Shown in pieces: positions 6,676 through 14,127 of a stretch of 14,244 nucleotides of DNA. The notes under the pieces were generated by a model, which had not been told where the DNA came from, did not search any database, and saw only the letters and a program-made list of their open reading frames with translations. The stretch comes from Alphaproteobacteria bacterium. GTDB lineage: Bacteria > Pseudomonadota > Alphaproteobacteria > ATCC43930 > CGMCC-115725. The translations under genes and the position numbers were made by a program. Positions within the stretch are counted from its first letter, which is position 1. Each line of letters begins with the position of its first letter. The stretch spans positions 1 through 14,244 of the forward strand of contig JAGWIH010000026.1 of assembly GCA_028866355.1 (NCBI GenBank), read 5' to 3'.

Positions 6676-7464
6676 ATGATTCAATCTTTGGCGATCGTCC
6701 GCACCGGGCTCGAAGGCGAGCAAACCAAGATGGACGTCATCGCGAACAACATGGCCAATCTCAACACCGCGGGATTCAAATCGATCCGGCCGATTTTCCA
6801 GGATTTGCTCTATCAGAATGCGACCCAGGCGGGCGGCTTCACGTCGCAGAACACCAATTATCCGTCGGGTTTGCAGACCGGCACCGGCGCCAACGTCGTT
6901 TCCACCGAGCCGATCATCACCCAAGGCGGCTTGCAGCAGACCGGCAATGCGCTCGACCTGGCGATCAACGGCAACGGTTATTTCCAGGTTCTGATGCCGT
7001 CGGGCACGGTCGCCTATACGCGCGACGGCAGCTTCGAGCTCAACGCCCAGGGCCAGGTGGTGACGGCAAACGGCTATCAGATCCAGCCGCCAATCACGAT
7101 CCCGCCGGGCGCGCAATCGGTCACCATCGGCACCGACGGCACCGTCAGCGTCCAGCTCCAAGGCCAATCGACGCCAACCCAGATCGGCCTCGTCCAGCTC
7201 GCCAGCTTCATCAATCCGGCGGGGTTGCAGTCGATCGGCAACGACTTGGCGATCCAGACGCAATCGTCCGGCGCGCCGACGCCCGGCAAAGGCGCCACCA
7301 ATGGCCTGGGCTCGATCGAACAGGGCTATCTCGAATCCTCCAACGTCTCGGTGGTCAACGAGATGGTCGACATGATCGAGACCGAGCGCGCCTACGAGCT
7401 CAACACCCAGGCGGCCAAAAGCGTCAACGACATGCTCGGCTACCTCAACAACACGACCGGCTGA
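6676..7464 (+). CDS. flgG: FlgG, distal rod protein
   Basis: FlgG builds the distal rod that passes through the P and L rings. The 262-aa length is typical. The N-terminal helix carries KMDVIANNMANLNTAGFKSI (residues 18-37) followed by RPIFQDLLYQ, which distinguishes FlgG from FlgE. The middle contains TGNALDLAINGNGYFQV (89-105) and YTRDGSFELNAQGQVV (114-129). The C-terminus shows GYLESSNVSVVNEMVDMIET (217-236) and ERAYELNTQAAKSVNDML, the canonical FlgG ending. AGAGGA (6666-6671) gives a well-spaced ribosome binding site. flgH begins 7 nt after its stop. Confidence 0.97.
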   Translation: MIQSLAIVRTGLEGEQTKMDVIANNMANLNTAGFKSIRPIFQDLLYQNATQAGGFTSQNTNYPSGLQTGTGANVVSTEPIITQGGLQQTGNALDLAINGNGYFQVLMPSGTVAYTRDGSFELNAQGQVVTANGYQIQPPITIPPGAQSVTIGTDGTVSVQLQGQSTPTQIGLVQLASFINPAGLQSIGNDLAIQTQSSGAPTPGKGATNGLGSIEQGYLESSNVSVVNEMVDMIETERAYELNTQAAKSVNDMLGYLNNTTG

Positions 7465-7471
7465 GCCGCCG

Positions 7472-8206
7472 ATGAAGCGGGTTTCCGCATTGGTCACGCT
7501 AGCCGTCCTCGGCGCCGGCCTCGGCGGCTGCGAGCAGCCACCGGGGCATCTGCCGATGCCATCGACGGCGCTCGGTCCGTTGCCGGGGGACCAGGGCGAG
7601 CAGCTACCGGCCACCGACGGCGCCATCTACCAGGCGACCGCCGAAGGCAACGGCGGGCTCGAGCTGTTTCAGGACCATCGCGCCTATCAGGTCGGCGACA
7701 TCATCACGGTCGCGATCGCGCAAAGCGCGGCGGCCAGCAAGAACGTCAGCCAGAACATCGGCAAAACCGATAGCGTTAGCAGCACGGTCGGCAATTTCTT
7801 CGGCGTACCATTGGCGTTCGGCCGCAGCCACGACAACGGCACGACCCTGCAGAAATTCAACCCGAACCTTTCTTACAACAGCGCCAACTCGCTCAAGGGC
7901 AGTGGCTCAACCGCGCAAAGCGACAGCGTCATCACCACGGTCTCGGCGATGGTGCAGAAGATCCGGCCGAACGGCGACCTCGTCATCAAGGGCGAGAACG
8001 TGGTCCAGCTCGTCGGTGGCAAGGAATACATCCGCATCGCCGGCGTGGTGCGGCCGCAAGACATTTCGAGCAATACCGTGTCGTCGACGCGCATGGCCGA
8101 GGGCTACATCGAGTTCAGCGGCGACGGCGAAACCTATCTGGCGCCGAAAATGGGATTCCTCCAGCGCCTGTTCATGACGGTCAGTACGCTATGGCCCGAT
8201 TTCTAG
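7472..8206 (+). CDS. flgH: FlgH, L-ring lipoprotein
   Basis: FlgH forms the outer-membrane L ring through which the rod turns. The 244-aa protein has a lipoprotein signal: basic start MKR, a hydrophobic stretch and the lipobox L17-G18-G19-C20, so lipidation of Cys20 is expected. The FlgH domain starts near residue 60 with GGLELFQDHRAYQVGDIITV and continues with a conserved C-terminal half containing IRPNGDLVIKGENVVQLVGG, IRIAGVVRPQDISSNTVSS and GYIEFSG, ending in TLWPDF. There is no strong ribosome binding site in the 7-nt gap after flgG, so translation is probably coupled. The last 16 nt overlap the start of flgI. Confidence 0.96.
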   Translation: MKRVSALVTLAVLGAGLGGCEQPPGHLPMPSTALGPLPGDQGEQLPATDGAIYQATAEGNGGLELFQDHRAYQVGDIITVAIAQSAAASKNVSQNIGKTDSVSSTVGNFFGVPLAFGRSHDNGTTLQKFNPNLSYNSANSLKGSGSTAQSDSVITTVSAMVQKIRPNGDLVIKGENVVQLVGGKEYIRIAGVVRPQDISSNTVSSTRMAEGYIEFSGDGETYLAPKMGFLQRLFMTVSTLWPDF

Positions 8207-9303
8207 CGCTAATCGTTGCCGCCTTCGTGCTCGTCCAAGCGGGCGCCGCCCAGGCGGAGCGCGTCAAGGATCTCGCCACCGTCGAAGGCCAGCGCGGCAA
8301 CCAGTTGATCGGCTATGGGCTCGTCGTCGGCCTGGCCGGCACCGGCGACCAGACGACGCAAATCCCTTACAGCGTGCAGGCGATCACCAACATGATCGCG
8401 CACATGGGATTGACCCTCAATCCCAACGCGTTCTTGCAACCGAACACGGTGGCGGCGGTGATGGTGACCGGGACACTGCCAACGTTCATGGCGACCGGCC
8501 AGGCGATCGACGTGACCGTGTCGGCGATGGGTAACGCCCAGAGCCTGCGCGGCGGCGTGCTGCTGATGACCGAATTGCGCGGTGCCGACGGCCAGGTCTA
8601 TGCGATCGCCCAGGGCTCCGTCCTGGTCAGCGGCTTCAGCGCGAGCGGCCAGGCCGCCACCGCAACGGTCAACGTGCCGACGGTGGGCCATATTCCCGAT
8701 GGTGCGACCATCGAGCGGTCGGTAAAGGCGCAATTCGCATCCGCGCAGGACGGAACCATTCTGCTCAATCTCGACGCCGCATCGTTTGGCAACGCCACCC
8801 GCCTGAGCGATGCGCTCAACCGGAAATTCGGCGCCGATACCGCGCTGACGCTGAACCCGGGCCAGGTACGGGTTCGCGGCCCCCTCGACCCGCAGCGCCG
8901 CGTGCCGTTCCTGGCCAAGCTGCTCGATGTCGAGGTGACGCCCGATACGCCGCCGGCCGAAGTCGTCATCGATGCGCAAAGCGGCACGGTGGTCATGGGC
9001 GCCGACGTCACGCTGACCGACGCCGCCGTCGCGTATGGCACTCTTTCGATCGCCATCGCCGAGACGCCGCAAGTCGCCCAGCCGCTGCCGTTCAGCAACA
9101 CCGGCACGACGCAGGTGGTGAACCGGACGCAGATCAATGCCGAGGAAAAAACCGCCAAGATCCTCGAGATCAAGGCGGCGCCGAAAATCTCCGACATCGT
9201 GCGCAACCTCAACGCCATCGGCGCGACCTCGTCCGACTTGATCGCGATCCTGCAAGCGCTGCGTTCGGCCGGTGCGCTGCACGCGCATCTGAAGGTGCTC
9301 TGA
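8191..9303 (+). CDS. flgI: FlgI, P-ring protein
   Basis: FlgI is secreted to the periplasm by Sec and polymerises, with FlgA's help, into the P ring in the peptidoglycan layer. The 370-aa product matches the family length. A signal peptide (hydrophobic residues 4-16) ends in AQA with cleavage expected after Ala22, giving a mature start ERVKDLATVEGQRGNQLIGY, a near-invariant FlgI beginning; GLVVGLAGTGD follows directly. The body contains the expected stretches NTVAAVMVTGTLP, DVTVSAMGNAQSLRGGVLLM and GHIPDGATIER. The ATG lies inside the end of flgH (16-nt overlap) with only a weak upstream GACGG, so translational coupling to flgH is likely. The stop TGA overlaps the flgJ ATG by one base. Confidence 0.97.
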   Translation: MARFLALIVAAFVLVQAGAAQAERVKDLATVEGQRGNQLIGYGLVVGLAGTGDQTTQIPYSVQAITNMIAHMGLTLNPNAFLQPNTVAAVMVTGTLPTFMATGQAIDVTVSAMGNAQSLRGGVLLMTELRGADGQVYAIAQGSVLVSGFSASGQAATATVNVPTVGHIPDGATIERSVKAQFASAQDGTILLNLDAASFGNATRLSDALNRKFGADTALTLNPGQVRVRGPLDPQRRVPFLAKLLDVEVTPDTPPAEVVIDAQSGTVVMGADVTLTDAAVAYGTLSIAIAETPQVAQPLPFSNTGTTQVVNRTQINAEEKTAKILEIKAAPKISDIVRNLNAIGATSSDLIAILQALRSAGALHAHLKVL

Positions 9304-10391
9304 TGGATGCGGCGGTCGCGCAAAGTCTCGCCAGCGGCATCGATCCGACGGCGATCGGCGCCCTCAAAGCGCATCCCGACGACCCGGCGGTGCGCCGCGC
9401 GGTCGCCGGTCAGTTCGGCGCGATGCTGATGGAAGGGCTGATGCGCGACGCCGACGGCAGCGCGCTGCCGATGGTGGACGGCGTCGGCAGCGACACCGTC
9501 AACACGCTCTATGCCAACGTGATGAGCCAGGTGGCCGCCTCGAGCAATCAGCTCGGCTTTGCAGATATGCTGTTGCAGTCGATGCCGAAGGCCGCACCGC
9601 CGCCGGCTGCCACCGGCGCAACGCCGGCATCGCCGACACCGACGACACCTGCGCACGCAGCGGCCGGTGCGGGTTTTTTGCTTCAGCAATATTGGCAGGG
9701 GCGCCACGTCATCGTTTCGCCTGGCGCCGCGTATGCGATCGCGCCGTCGTCGACGGGAACACGACCCGTTGTGCCGGCCGGCCCGGCGCCCGTCACCCTG
9801 CCAAGCGCCGTGCCGCCGACGTCGCCATCGCCGTACAACGCGCCGGTGGGGCCGGGGGCGCAGCTCACGCCGGCCGGCGGCTCGACCGCGGCCGACCGCC
9901 AACAGTTCGCCGCGACCCTGGCGCCGCTGCTGCAAGGCGCGGCCCAAAGCCTCGGCGTTTCGCCGAACGTCTTGCTGGCCCAGGCGGCGCTCGAAAGCGG
10001 CTGGGGCCGGTCGATCCCGGGCAATAATCTGTTCGGCGTCAAGGCGGGCGCCGGTTGGAACGGCGGCACCGTACAGGCCTACACGCACGAGGCGTCCGCC
10101 ACCGGCGAAGTCGGCGAGACGACGCAGTTCCGCGCCTATCCCAGTTTGGCGGCGGCGGTCGCCGATTACGTTCAATTGATTGCGCACAATGCGCGTTATC
10201 GCGCAGCGCTCGGCGCTGGCGCCGATCCGATGGCTTACGGGCAGGCGCTCGTTGCCGGCGGCTATGCCACCGATCCGGATTACGCCAGCAAGCTCGCCGC
10301 AGTTGCCGGCAGCCCGACGATTACCGCTGCCCTCGATACGCCGGCTGGCACGACAGTCGCCCAGGTGGCGACAACGGGCGGTGCCGCGTGA
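9303..10391 (+). CDS. flgJ: FlgJ, rod-cap protein with C-terminal glucosaminidase (muramidase) domain
   Basis: This is a two-domain FlgJ of 362 aa. Residues about 28-93 form the rod-binding domain (AVRRAVAGQFGAMLMEGLMR ... LGFADMLLQSM). Residues about 95-195 are a Pro/Ala/Thr-rich linker with a less biased island at 123-148 (FLLQQYWQGRHVIVSPGAAY). Residues about 195-335 are a glucosaminidase domain that would cut peptidoglycan to let the rod through, with catalytic Glu231 in QAALESGWGRS and the conserved NNLFGVKAG and FRAYPSLAAAVADYV blocks. The linker is far longer than in enteric FlgJ (~313 aa in total). There is no signal peptide, as expected for a protein exported by the flagellar apparatus. 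The ATG overlaps the flgI stop (TGATG), so translation is coupled. The stop overlaps the next gene's GTG. Confidence 0.95.
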   Translation: MDAAVAQSLASGIDPTAIGALKAHPDDPAVRRAVAGQFGAMLMEGLMRDADGSALPMVDGVGSDTVNTLYANVMSQVAASSNQLGFADMLLQSMPKAAPPPAATGATPASPTPTTPAHAAAGAGFLLQQYWQGRHVIVSPGAAYAIAPSSTGTRPVVPAGPAPVTLPSAVPPTSPSPYNAPVGPGAQLTPAGGSTAADRQQFAATLAPLLQGAAQSLGVSPNVLLAQAALESGWGRSIPGNNLFGVKAGAGWNGGTVQAYTHEASATGEVGETTQFRAYPSLAAAVADYVQLIAHNARYRAALGAGADPMAYGQALVAGGYATDPDYASKLAAVAGSPTITAALDTPAGTTVAQVATTGGAA

Positions 10392-10756
10392 CCGCCGATC
10401 CGATGGTCGAGCAGGAACGGCGCATGATGCAGCGCCTGGTCCGGTTGTTCCGGCTCGAGCGTGACGGACGCGCCGAGCGCTGGCCGATCGGCTTTGTCCT
10501 CGCGCTCATTGGGCGCCGCCGCCACTATATCGAGGAGCTGATGAGCCTCGACGCCGAACGCCGCCGCCGCGGTGCGGCGGCCGATGGCGGTCTCGACGAT
10601 GCAGCAAAGGCGTTGGCGCGCGAGATCGGTGATGTGCTGCAACCTGCCGAAGCGCGCACCGAGCGGCTGCGCTCCGACGTCAAGGCGCTGCGTGGCGAGG
10701 GCACCAATTCGGGCGTGAAGGGCTTTTCCAGCGGCCGGGTTCTGGGGCGGAGCTGA
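10388..10756 (+). CDS. Unnamed helical protein between flgJ and flgK, possible FlgN-like chaperone
   Basis: I do not recognise this 122-aa protein with certainty. It is highly charged and apparently all-helical, with no signal peptide or membrane span. One helix runs through RMMQRLVRLFRLERDGRAER, a second through FVLALIGRRRHYIEELMSLD, and a third through DDAAKALAREIGDVLQPAEA. A Gly/Ser-rich tail follows (TNSGVKGFSSGRVLGRS). Small size, helical build, a Gly-containing tail and position just before flgK suggest an export chaperone of the FlgN/FliT kind for FlgK or FlgL; this is inference. The GTG start forms a GTGA overlap of 4 nt with the flgJ stop, a classic coupling signal; an in-frame ATG at 10403 is the alternative but has no ribosome binding site. 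flgK begins 2 nt after its stop. Codon use looks like its neighbours. Confidence 0.75.
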   Translation: MTADPMVEQERRMMQRLVRLFRLERDGRAERWPIGFVLALIGRRRHYIEELMSLDAERRRRGAAADGGLDDAAKALAREIGDVLQPAEARTERLRSDVKALRGEGTNSGVKGFSSGRVLGRS

Positions 10757-10758
10757 GC

Positions 10759-12741
10759 ATGGGCGGCATCAACCAGGTTCTCGACAGCGCGCTCTCCGGC
10801 CTCCTCGCGGCGCAGGAGGGGATGGCGACCGAAGCCAACAACACGTCGAACGTCAACACGCCGGGTTACGCGGTCGAGGGACTCAACCAGATCGAAACCA
10901 CGAGCACCGTCGGCCCGACCGGCGGCGTCGGAACTGGCACGTCGGTGGCCTCGATCCAGCGCGGCTTCGACCAATACGTCTATCAAGAAATGGTCGGAGC
11001 GGATTCCACCAACAAGGCAGCGCAAGTCGTGTTGTCGGGCACGAACGCGCTGTCGTCGGTGTTTCCATTGGCGTCGGGCGGCGCCGGCGGTCTCGGCAAT
11101 ATCATCGGCAGCCTGTTCACGGCGGCCAATACGGTCGCGCAGGATCCGGCGAATTTGGCCAATCGTGACGCCTTCCTGAGCAGCGCGCAGCAGGTGACGT
11201 CGCTGTTTCAATCGGTCGGCAGCCAGCTGGCCTCCAACATCAGCACGGTCAACGGTCAGATCACGCAATCGGTGGCGCAGATCAACAACCTCGCGACCCA
11301 GATCGCGCAGATCAACCAGGACATTCTGAGCAAAAGCGGGCCGTCGGATTCAGCGACCAACAGCCTGATCGATCAGGCGGATCAGCTCGTCCAGCAGCTC
11401 GGCGAGCAGGTCGGAGTCACGATTGCGCAGGGCGCCAGCGGCACCATGGACGTCTACCTCACTGGCGGCATGGCGCTGGTCAACGGTGCGACCGCGTACA
11501 GCCTTTCCGCCGCGTCCGGCAGCTACAACGACGGCACCTTGGCGATCAAATACGCGCCGAACGGCGAAGACCTGACCAGTCGCGTCTCCGGTGGGCAGCT
11601 CGGCGGCCTGCTCAGCATGCGCGCACAATATGTCAGCGCCAACGACAGCGTCGGCGGACTCGCCGTGGCGTTGGCGTCCGCCATCAACGGTCAGCAGACG
11701 CTCGGCCTGAACCTCAACGGCCAGCTGGGCTCAGCGCTGTTCTCGGTGCCGGCGCCGACGGTCTTCGCCAGCACGAGCAATACCGGCACTGCGACGATGA
11801 CCGCCGCGATCGCAAACCCCAACGCGTTCACGCCCAACGATTACGTCCTGACGCGCACGGCCGGTGGCTATCAGGCGGTCAACGTCCAGACCGGTCAGAC
11901 CACGTCGCTCGGCGCCGGACCGACGCTGTCGCTCGACGGCATGACGATCAACGTTACCGGCGTTGCCAATGTCGGCGATTCCTTCGAGATCGAGCCGACG
12001 CTCAAGGCCGCTAGCGGGATCGCGGTGACCACCACCGATCCAGCGGCAATCGCCGCCGCGGCGCCTTATGTCGCGACCGCCGGCGTGGTTGCCAGCGGCG
12101 GCATCAACAACACCAATGTCGGCAACGTGACCATGACGGCCGGCGCACCGACGCTCAGCGGCTCGTTGCCGGCGGGCACGGTCATCCTTCCGGCGGCCGA
12201 TTTCGGCCAGCAGATGAGCGTCAAATTCAGCTCGGCGACGACGTTCAACGTGCTCAACAGCAGCAACGTCGTCATCGCTTCGGGCACCTATAGCGCCACC
12301 AACGGCGCCGAGGTTGCGGTCGCCTATCCATCGCCGCCGGCGCCCGCCGGCGAAGTCGCGACGCTCACGCTGTCGGCCGGGACGCCGGTCACCGGCGACA
12401 GCTTCGTGCTGACGCCGGGGGGCACCGGCAGCAACGGCAACATGGTGGCGATGGCGAAGTTGCAGGCGACGGACCTGCTGTCCGGCCAGACGCTGAACGA
12501 CGCCTACACGACGATGGTGACCGACATCGGCGATCGCGGCGCCGAGGCCAGCGCGGCGGGGCAGGCGGCTCAATCGGTCTTCACCCGCGCGCAGGCCAAC
12601 GAGCAATCGATTTCCGGCGTCAATCTCGACGAGGAAGCAGCCAACCTGGTTCAGCTGCAGCAGGCCTATCAGGCCAACGCCCAGGTGATCGGCACGATCC
12701 AATCGCTGATCTCGTCGCTGCTCAGCGCGATGCACGGATAA
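10759..12741 (+). CDS. flgK: FlgK, hook-filament junction protein 1 (HAP1)
   Basis: FlgK is the first junction protein between hook and filament and replaces the FlgD cap. The N-terminal helix shows ALSGLLAAQEGMATEANNTS (residues 11-30) followed by NVNTPGYAVEGLN, a variant of the usual SNVNTPGYSRQ. A long coiled helix follows (about 140-220, with INNLATQIAQINQDILSKSG). The C-terminus GVNLDEEAANLVQLQQAYQA and NAQVIGTIQSLISSLL is canonical HAP1. At 660 aa it exceeds the enteric form (~547); the extra length is Ala/Ser/Thr/Gly-rich beta sequence in the middle (about 330-560). That region contains two copies of a small motif ending in GDSF (see findings). GGCGGAG (10747-10753) precedes the start and overlaps the upstream gene. 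Confidence 0.96.
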   Translation: MGGINQVLDSALSGLLAAQEGMATEANNTSNVNTPGYAVEGLNQIETTSTVGPTGGVGTGTSVASIQRGFDQYVYQEMVGADSTNKAAQVVLSGTNALSSVFPLASGGAGGLGNIIGSLFTAANTVAQDPANLANRDAFLSSAQQVTSLFQSVGSQLASNISTVNGQITQSVAQINNLATQIAQINQDILSKSGPSDSATNSLIDQADQLVQQLGEQVGVTIAQGASGTMDVYLTGGMALVNGATAYSLSAASGSYNDGTLAIKYAPNGEDLTSRVSGGQLGGLLSMRAQYVSANDSVGGLAVALASAINGQQTLGLNLNGQLGSALFSVPAPTVFASTSNTGTATMTAAIANPNAFTPNDYVLTRTAGGYQAVNVQTGQTTSLGAGPTLSLDGMTINVTGVANVGDSFEIEPTLKAASGIAVTTTDPAAIAAAAPYVATAGVVASGGINNTNVGNVTMTAGAPTLSGSLPAGTVILPAADFGQQMSVKFSSATTFNVLNSSNVVIASGTYSATNGAEVAVAYPSPPAPAGEVATLTLSAGTPVTGDSFVLTPGGTGSNGNMVAMAKLQATDLLSGQTLNDAYTTMVTDIGDRGAEASAAGQAAQSVFTRAQANEQSISGVNLDEEAANLVQLQQAYQANAQVIGTIQSLISSLLSAMHG

Positions 12742-12752
12742 AGAGGTCGGTC

Positions 12753-14015
12753 ATGCGCATCAGCACCAATGAGTTCTTCCTCGGCACGCTCAACGACATG
12801 CTGGCCCAGGAATCGACCGTCAGCAACCTCAACCAGCAGATCGCCAGCGGCCAATCGGTGGTCAATGCGACCGACAATCCGTCGGCTGCGGCGGCGATAC
12901 TCGACACCAGCAATCAGATCGGCGAGATCTCGACCAACGTCAACAACGCGCAAGCGGTTTCGAGCACGATGAACGAAACGCTCAGCGTCCTCAATCAGGT
13001 CGACAATCTGCTGAACCAGGTACAATCAACCGCGTTGCAAGGCGCCACCGCCACGGCGAGCAGCAATGATCGCGCGGCGCTTGCCAACGCCGTGCAAGAC
13101 TCGCTTCAGGAGCTCGTGCAGCTTGCCAATACGCAGTTGTCCAACGGCCAATTCATTTTCGCCGGTTCGCAGACCACCAACGCGCCGTTCCAAACGACGC
13201 CGACCGGCCAGGTCGTTTTCAAGGGCGACGCGGGCGTCAACCAGATCGAGATCGGCCCATCGCTGCTGGTGCCGGTGGCGGTTTCGGGTCAGTCGGTCTT
13301 CATGCAGGTTCCCGACGGCAACGGCAGTTTTGCCGTGGCGGCATCGGGCACCAACACCGGAACCGGCGTGGCGGCGCTCGGCGGCGTGCTCAATTCGGCG
13401 CTCGTGAACACCGAGCATCTCGCCAACACGCAATTTGAGGTTTCGTTCACCGCCGGTGCCGGCAGCACGCTCAATTATTCGATCGCCAGCGGCAAGGGCG
13501 CGCCGGGCAGCGTCTCGTTCATCGCCAGCAGCGGCACGGTCGCAAGCGGCGTGTACAACAGCTCGAGCGCGGCGCTGTCGTTCGGCGGCATGGACATCTC
13601 CTTTACCGGCACGCCGGCGGCCGGCGATCATTTCATGGTCCGCACCAGCCAAACGACGAGCGCCTTCCAAGCGCTGCAGAACGTCATCACCGCGTTGCAG
13701 GCGCCGGTCGACGGTGCCAGCGGCACGCGCGCGCGCGCCGATCAGCTGATCCAGGATGCGTTAGCGACGCTTAACCAGGTGCACACCAATATCCTGTCGG
13801 CCGAAGCCTCGCTCGGCACCAGCTTGAGCGAGATCAACGCGGTGCAAAACCAGGACAACGCCGTCACGACCACCGACCAAGCCAGCCTCGCCAATATCCA
13901 AAGCGCCAGCTTGCCGCAAGTGATGACCCAGTTCAGCGAGGGCGTCACGGCGTTGCAGGCGGCGCAGGCGGCGTTCGGCAAAATCAGCGGTCTCTCGCTT
14001 TTTAAATACATTTAG
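12753..14015 (+). CDS. flgL: FlgL, hook-filament junction protein 3 (HAP3)
   Basis: FlgL is the second junction protein and contacts the first flagellin subunits. The 420-aa product has the flagellin-like N-terminal helix MRISTNEFFLGTLNDMLAQE followed by LNQQIASGQSVVNATDNPSA (residues 26-45), the hallmark of HAP3 and flagellin D0/D1. QLSNGQFIFAGSQT (128-141) is also characteristic. The C-terminal helix runs from about 330 to 415 and ends GKISGLSLFKYI. It is longer than enteric FlgL (~317 aa) because of a Gly/Ser/Ala-rich surface domain at about 165-305. It starts 11 nt after the flgK stop with AGAGG upstream. It is the last gene of the operon; its stop is followed by the intergenic region at 14016. 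Confidence 0.96.
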   Translation: MRISTNEFFLGTLNDMLAQESTVSNLNQQIASGQSVVNATDNPSAAAAILDTSNQIGEISTNVNNAQAVSSTMNETLSVLNQVDNLLNQVQSTALQGATATASSNDRAALANAVQDSLQELVQLANTQLSNGQFIFAGSQTTNAPFQTTPTGQVVFKGDAGVNQIEIGPSLLVPVAVSGQSVFMQVPDGNGSFAVAASGTNTGTGVAALGGVLNSALVNTEHLANTQFEVSFTAGAGSTLNYSIASGKGAPGSVSFIASSGTVASGVYNSSSAALSFGGMDISFTGTPAAGDHFMVRTSQTTSAFQALQNVITALQAPVDGASGTRARADQLIQDALATLNQVHTNILSAEASLGTSLSEINAVQNQDNAVTTTDQASLANIQSASLPQVMTQFSEGVTALQAAQAAFGKISGLSLFKYI

Positions 14016-14030
14016 CAAAATCGCCGGCTG

Positions 14031-14050
14031 AGCGCCGCGCAACGGCTTTT
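14031..14050 (+). terminator. Weak possible intrinsic terminator after flgL
   Basis: A short GCCG-CGCAA-CGGC hairpin (stem 14034-14037 with 14043-14046) is followed by TTTT at 14047-14050. The stem has only four perfect pairs, extendable with a mismatch, so it would be weak. Its place 18 nt after the flgL stop and before a candidate new promoter is what makes it worth listing. Confidence 0.3.
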
Positions 14051-14063
14051 CCTGTCTTTGGAA

Positions 14064-14091
14064 TTGCCAAAAAACGGAAAATCGCTATATT
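14064..14091 (+). promoter_or_regulatory. Sigma-70-like promoter upstream of the last gene
   Basis: TTGCCA (14064-14069) and TATATT (14086-14091) are separated by 16 bp; each matches the consensus at five of six positions. The region is markedly AT-richer than the rest of the window. Transcription would start near 14098, about 30 nt before the ATG at 14128. This suggests the gene at the right edge is transcribed independently of the flg operon. Confidence 0.55.
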
Positions 14092-14127
14092 CCGGAAAGT
14101 GACATTGAGACCCAGGTGATCAGGGCG

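Noticed and set aside
8209..9288. Long minus-strand open frame (359 codons) opposite flgI
   Set aside because: It is the complement of a clear flgI. The product is Arg/Asp/Gly/His-rich with no recognisable domain, the usual by-product of high GC and strong codon bias.
8598..10187. Minus-strand open frame of 529 codons spanning the flgI/flgJ junction
   Set aside because: It crosses two well-supported plus-strand genes. The predicted protein is low-complexity Arg-rich sequence without motifs.
10346..10361. TGGCAC in a sigma-54-like context near the end of flgJ
   Set aside because: The partner GC at the -12 position is not correctly placed as TTGC, and the site is inside coding sequence. Similar TGGCAC hits at 9035 and 10936 also fail.
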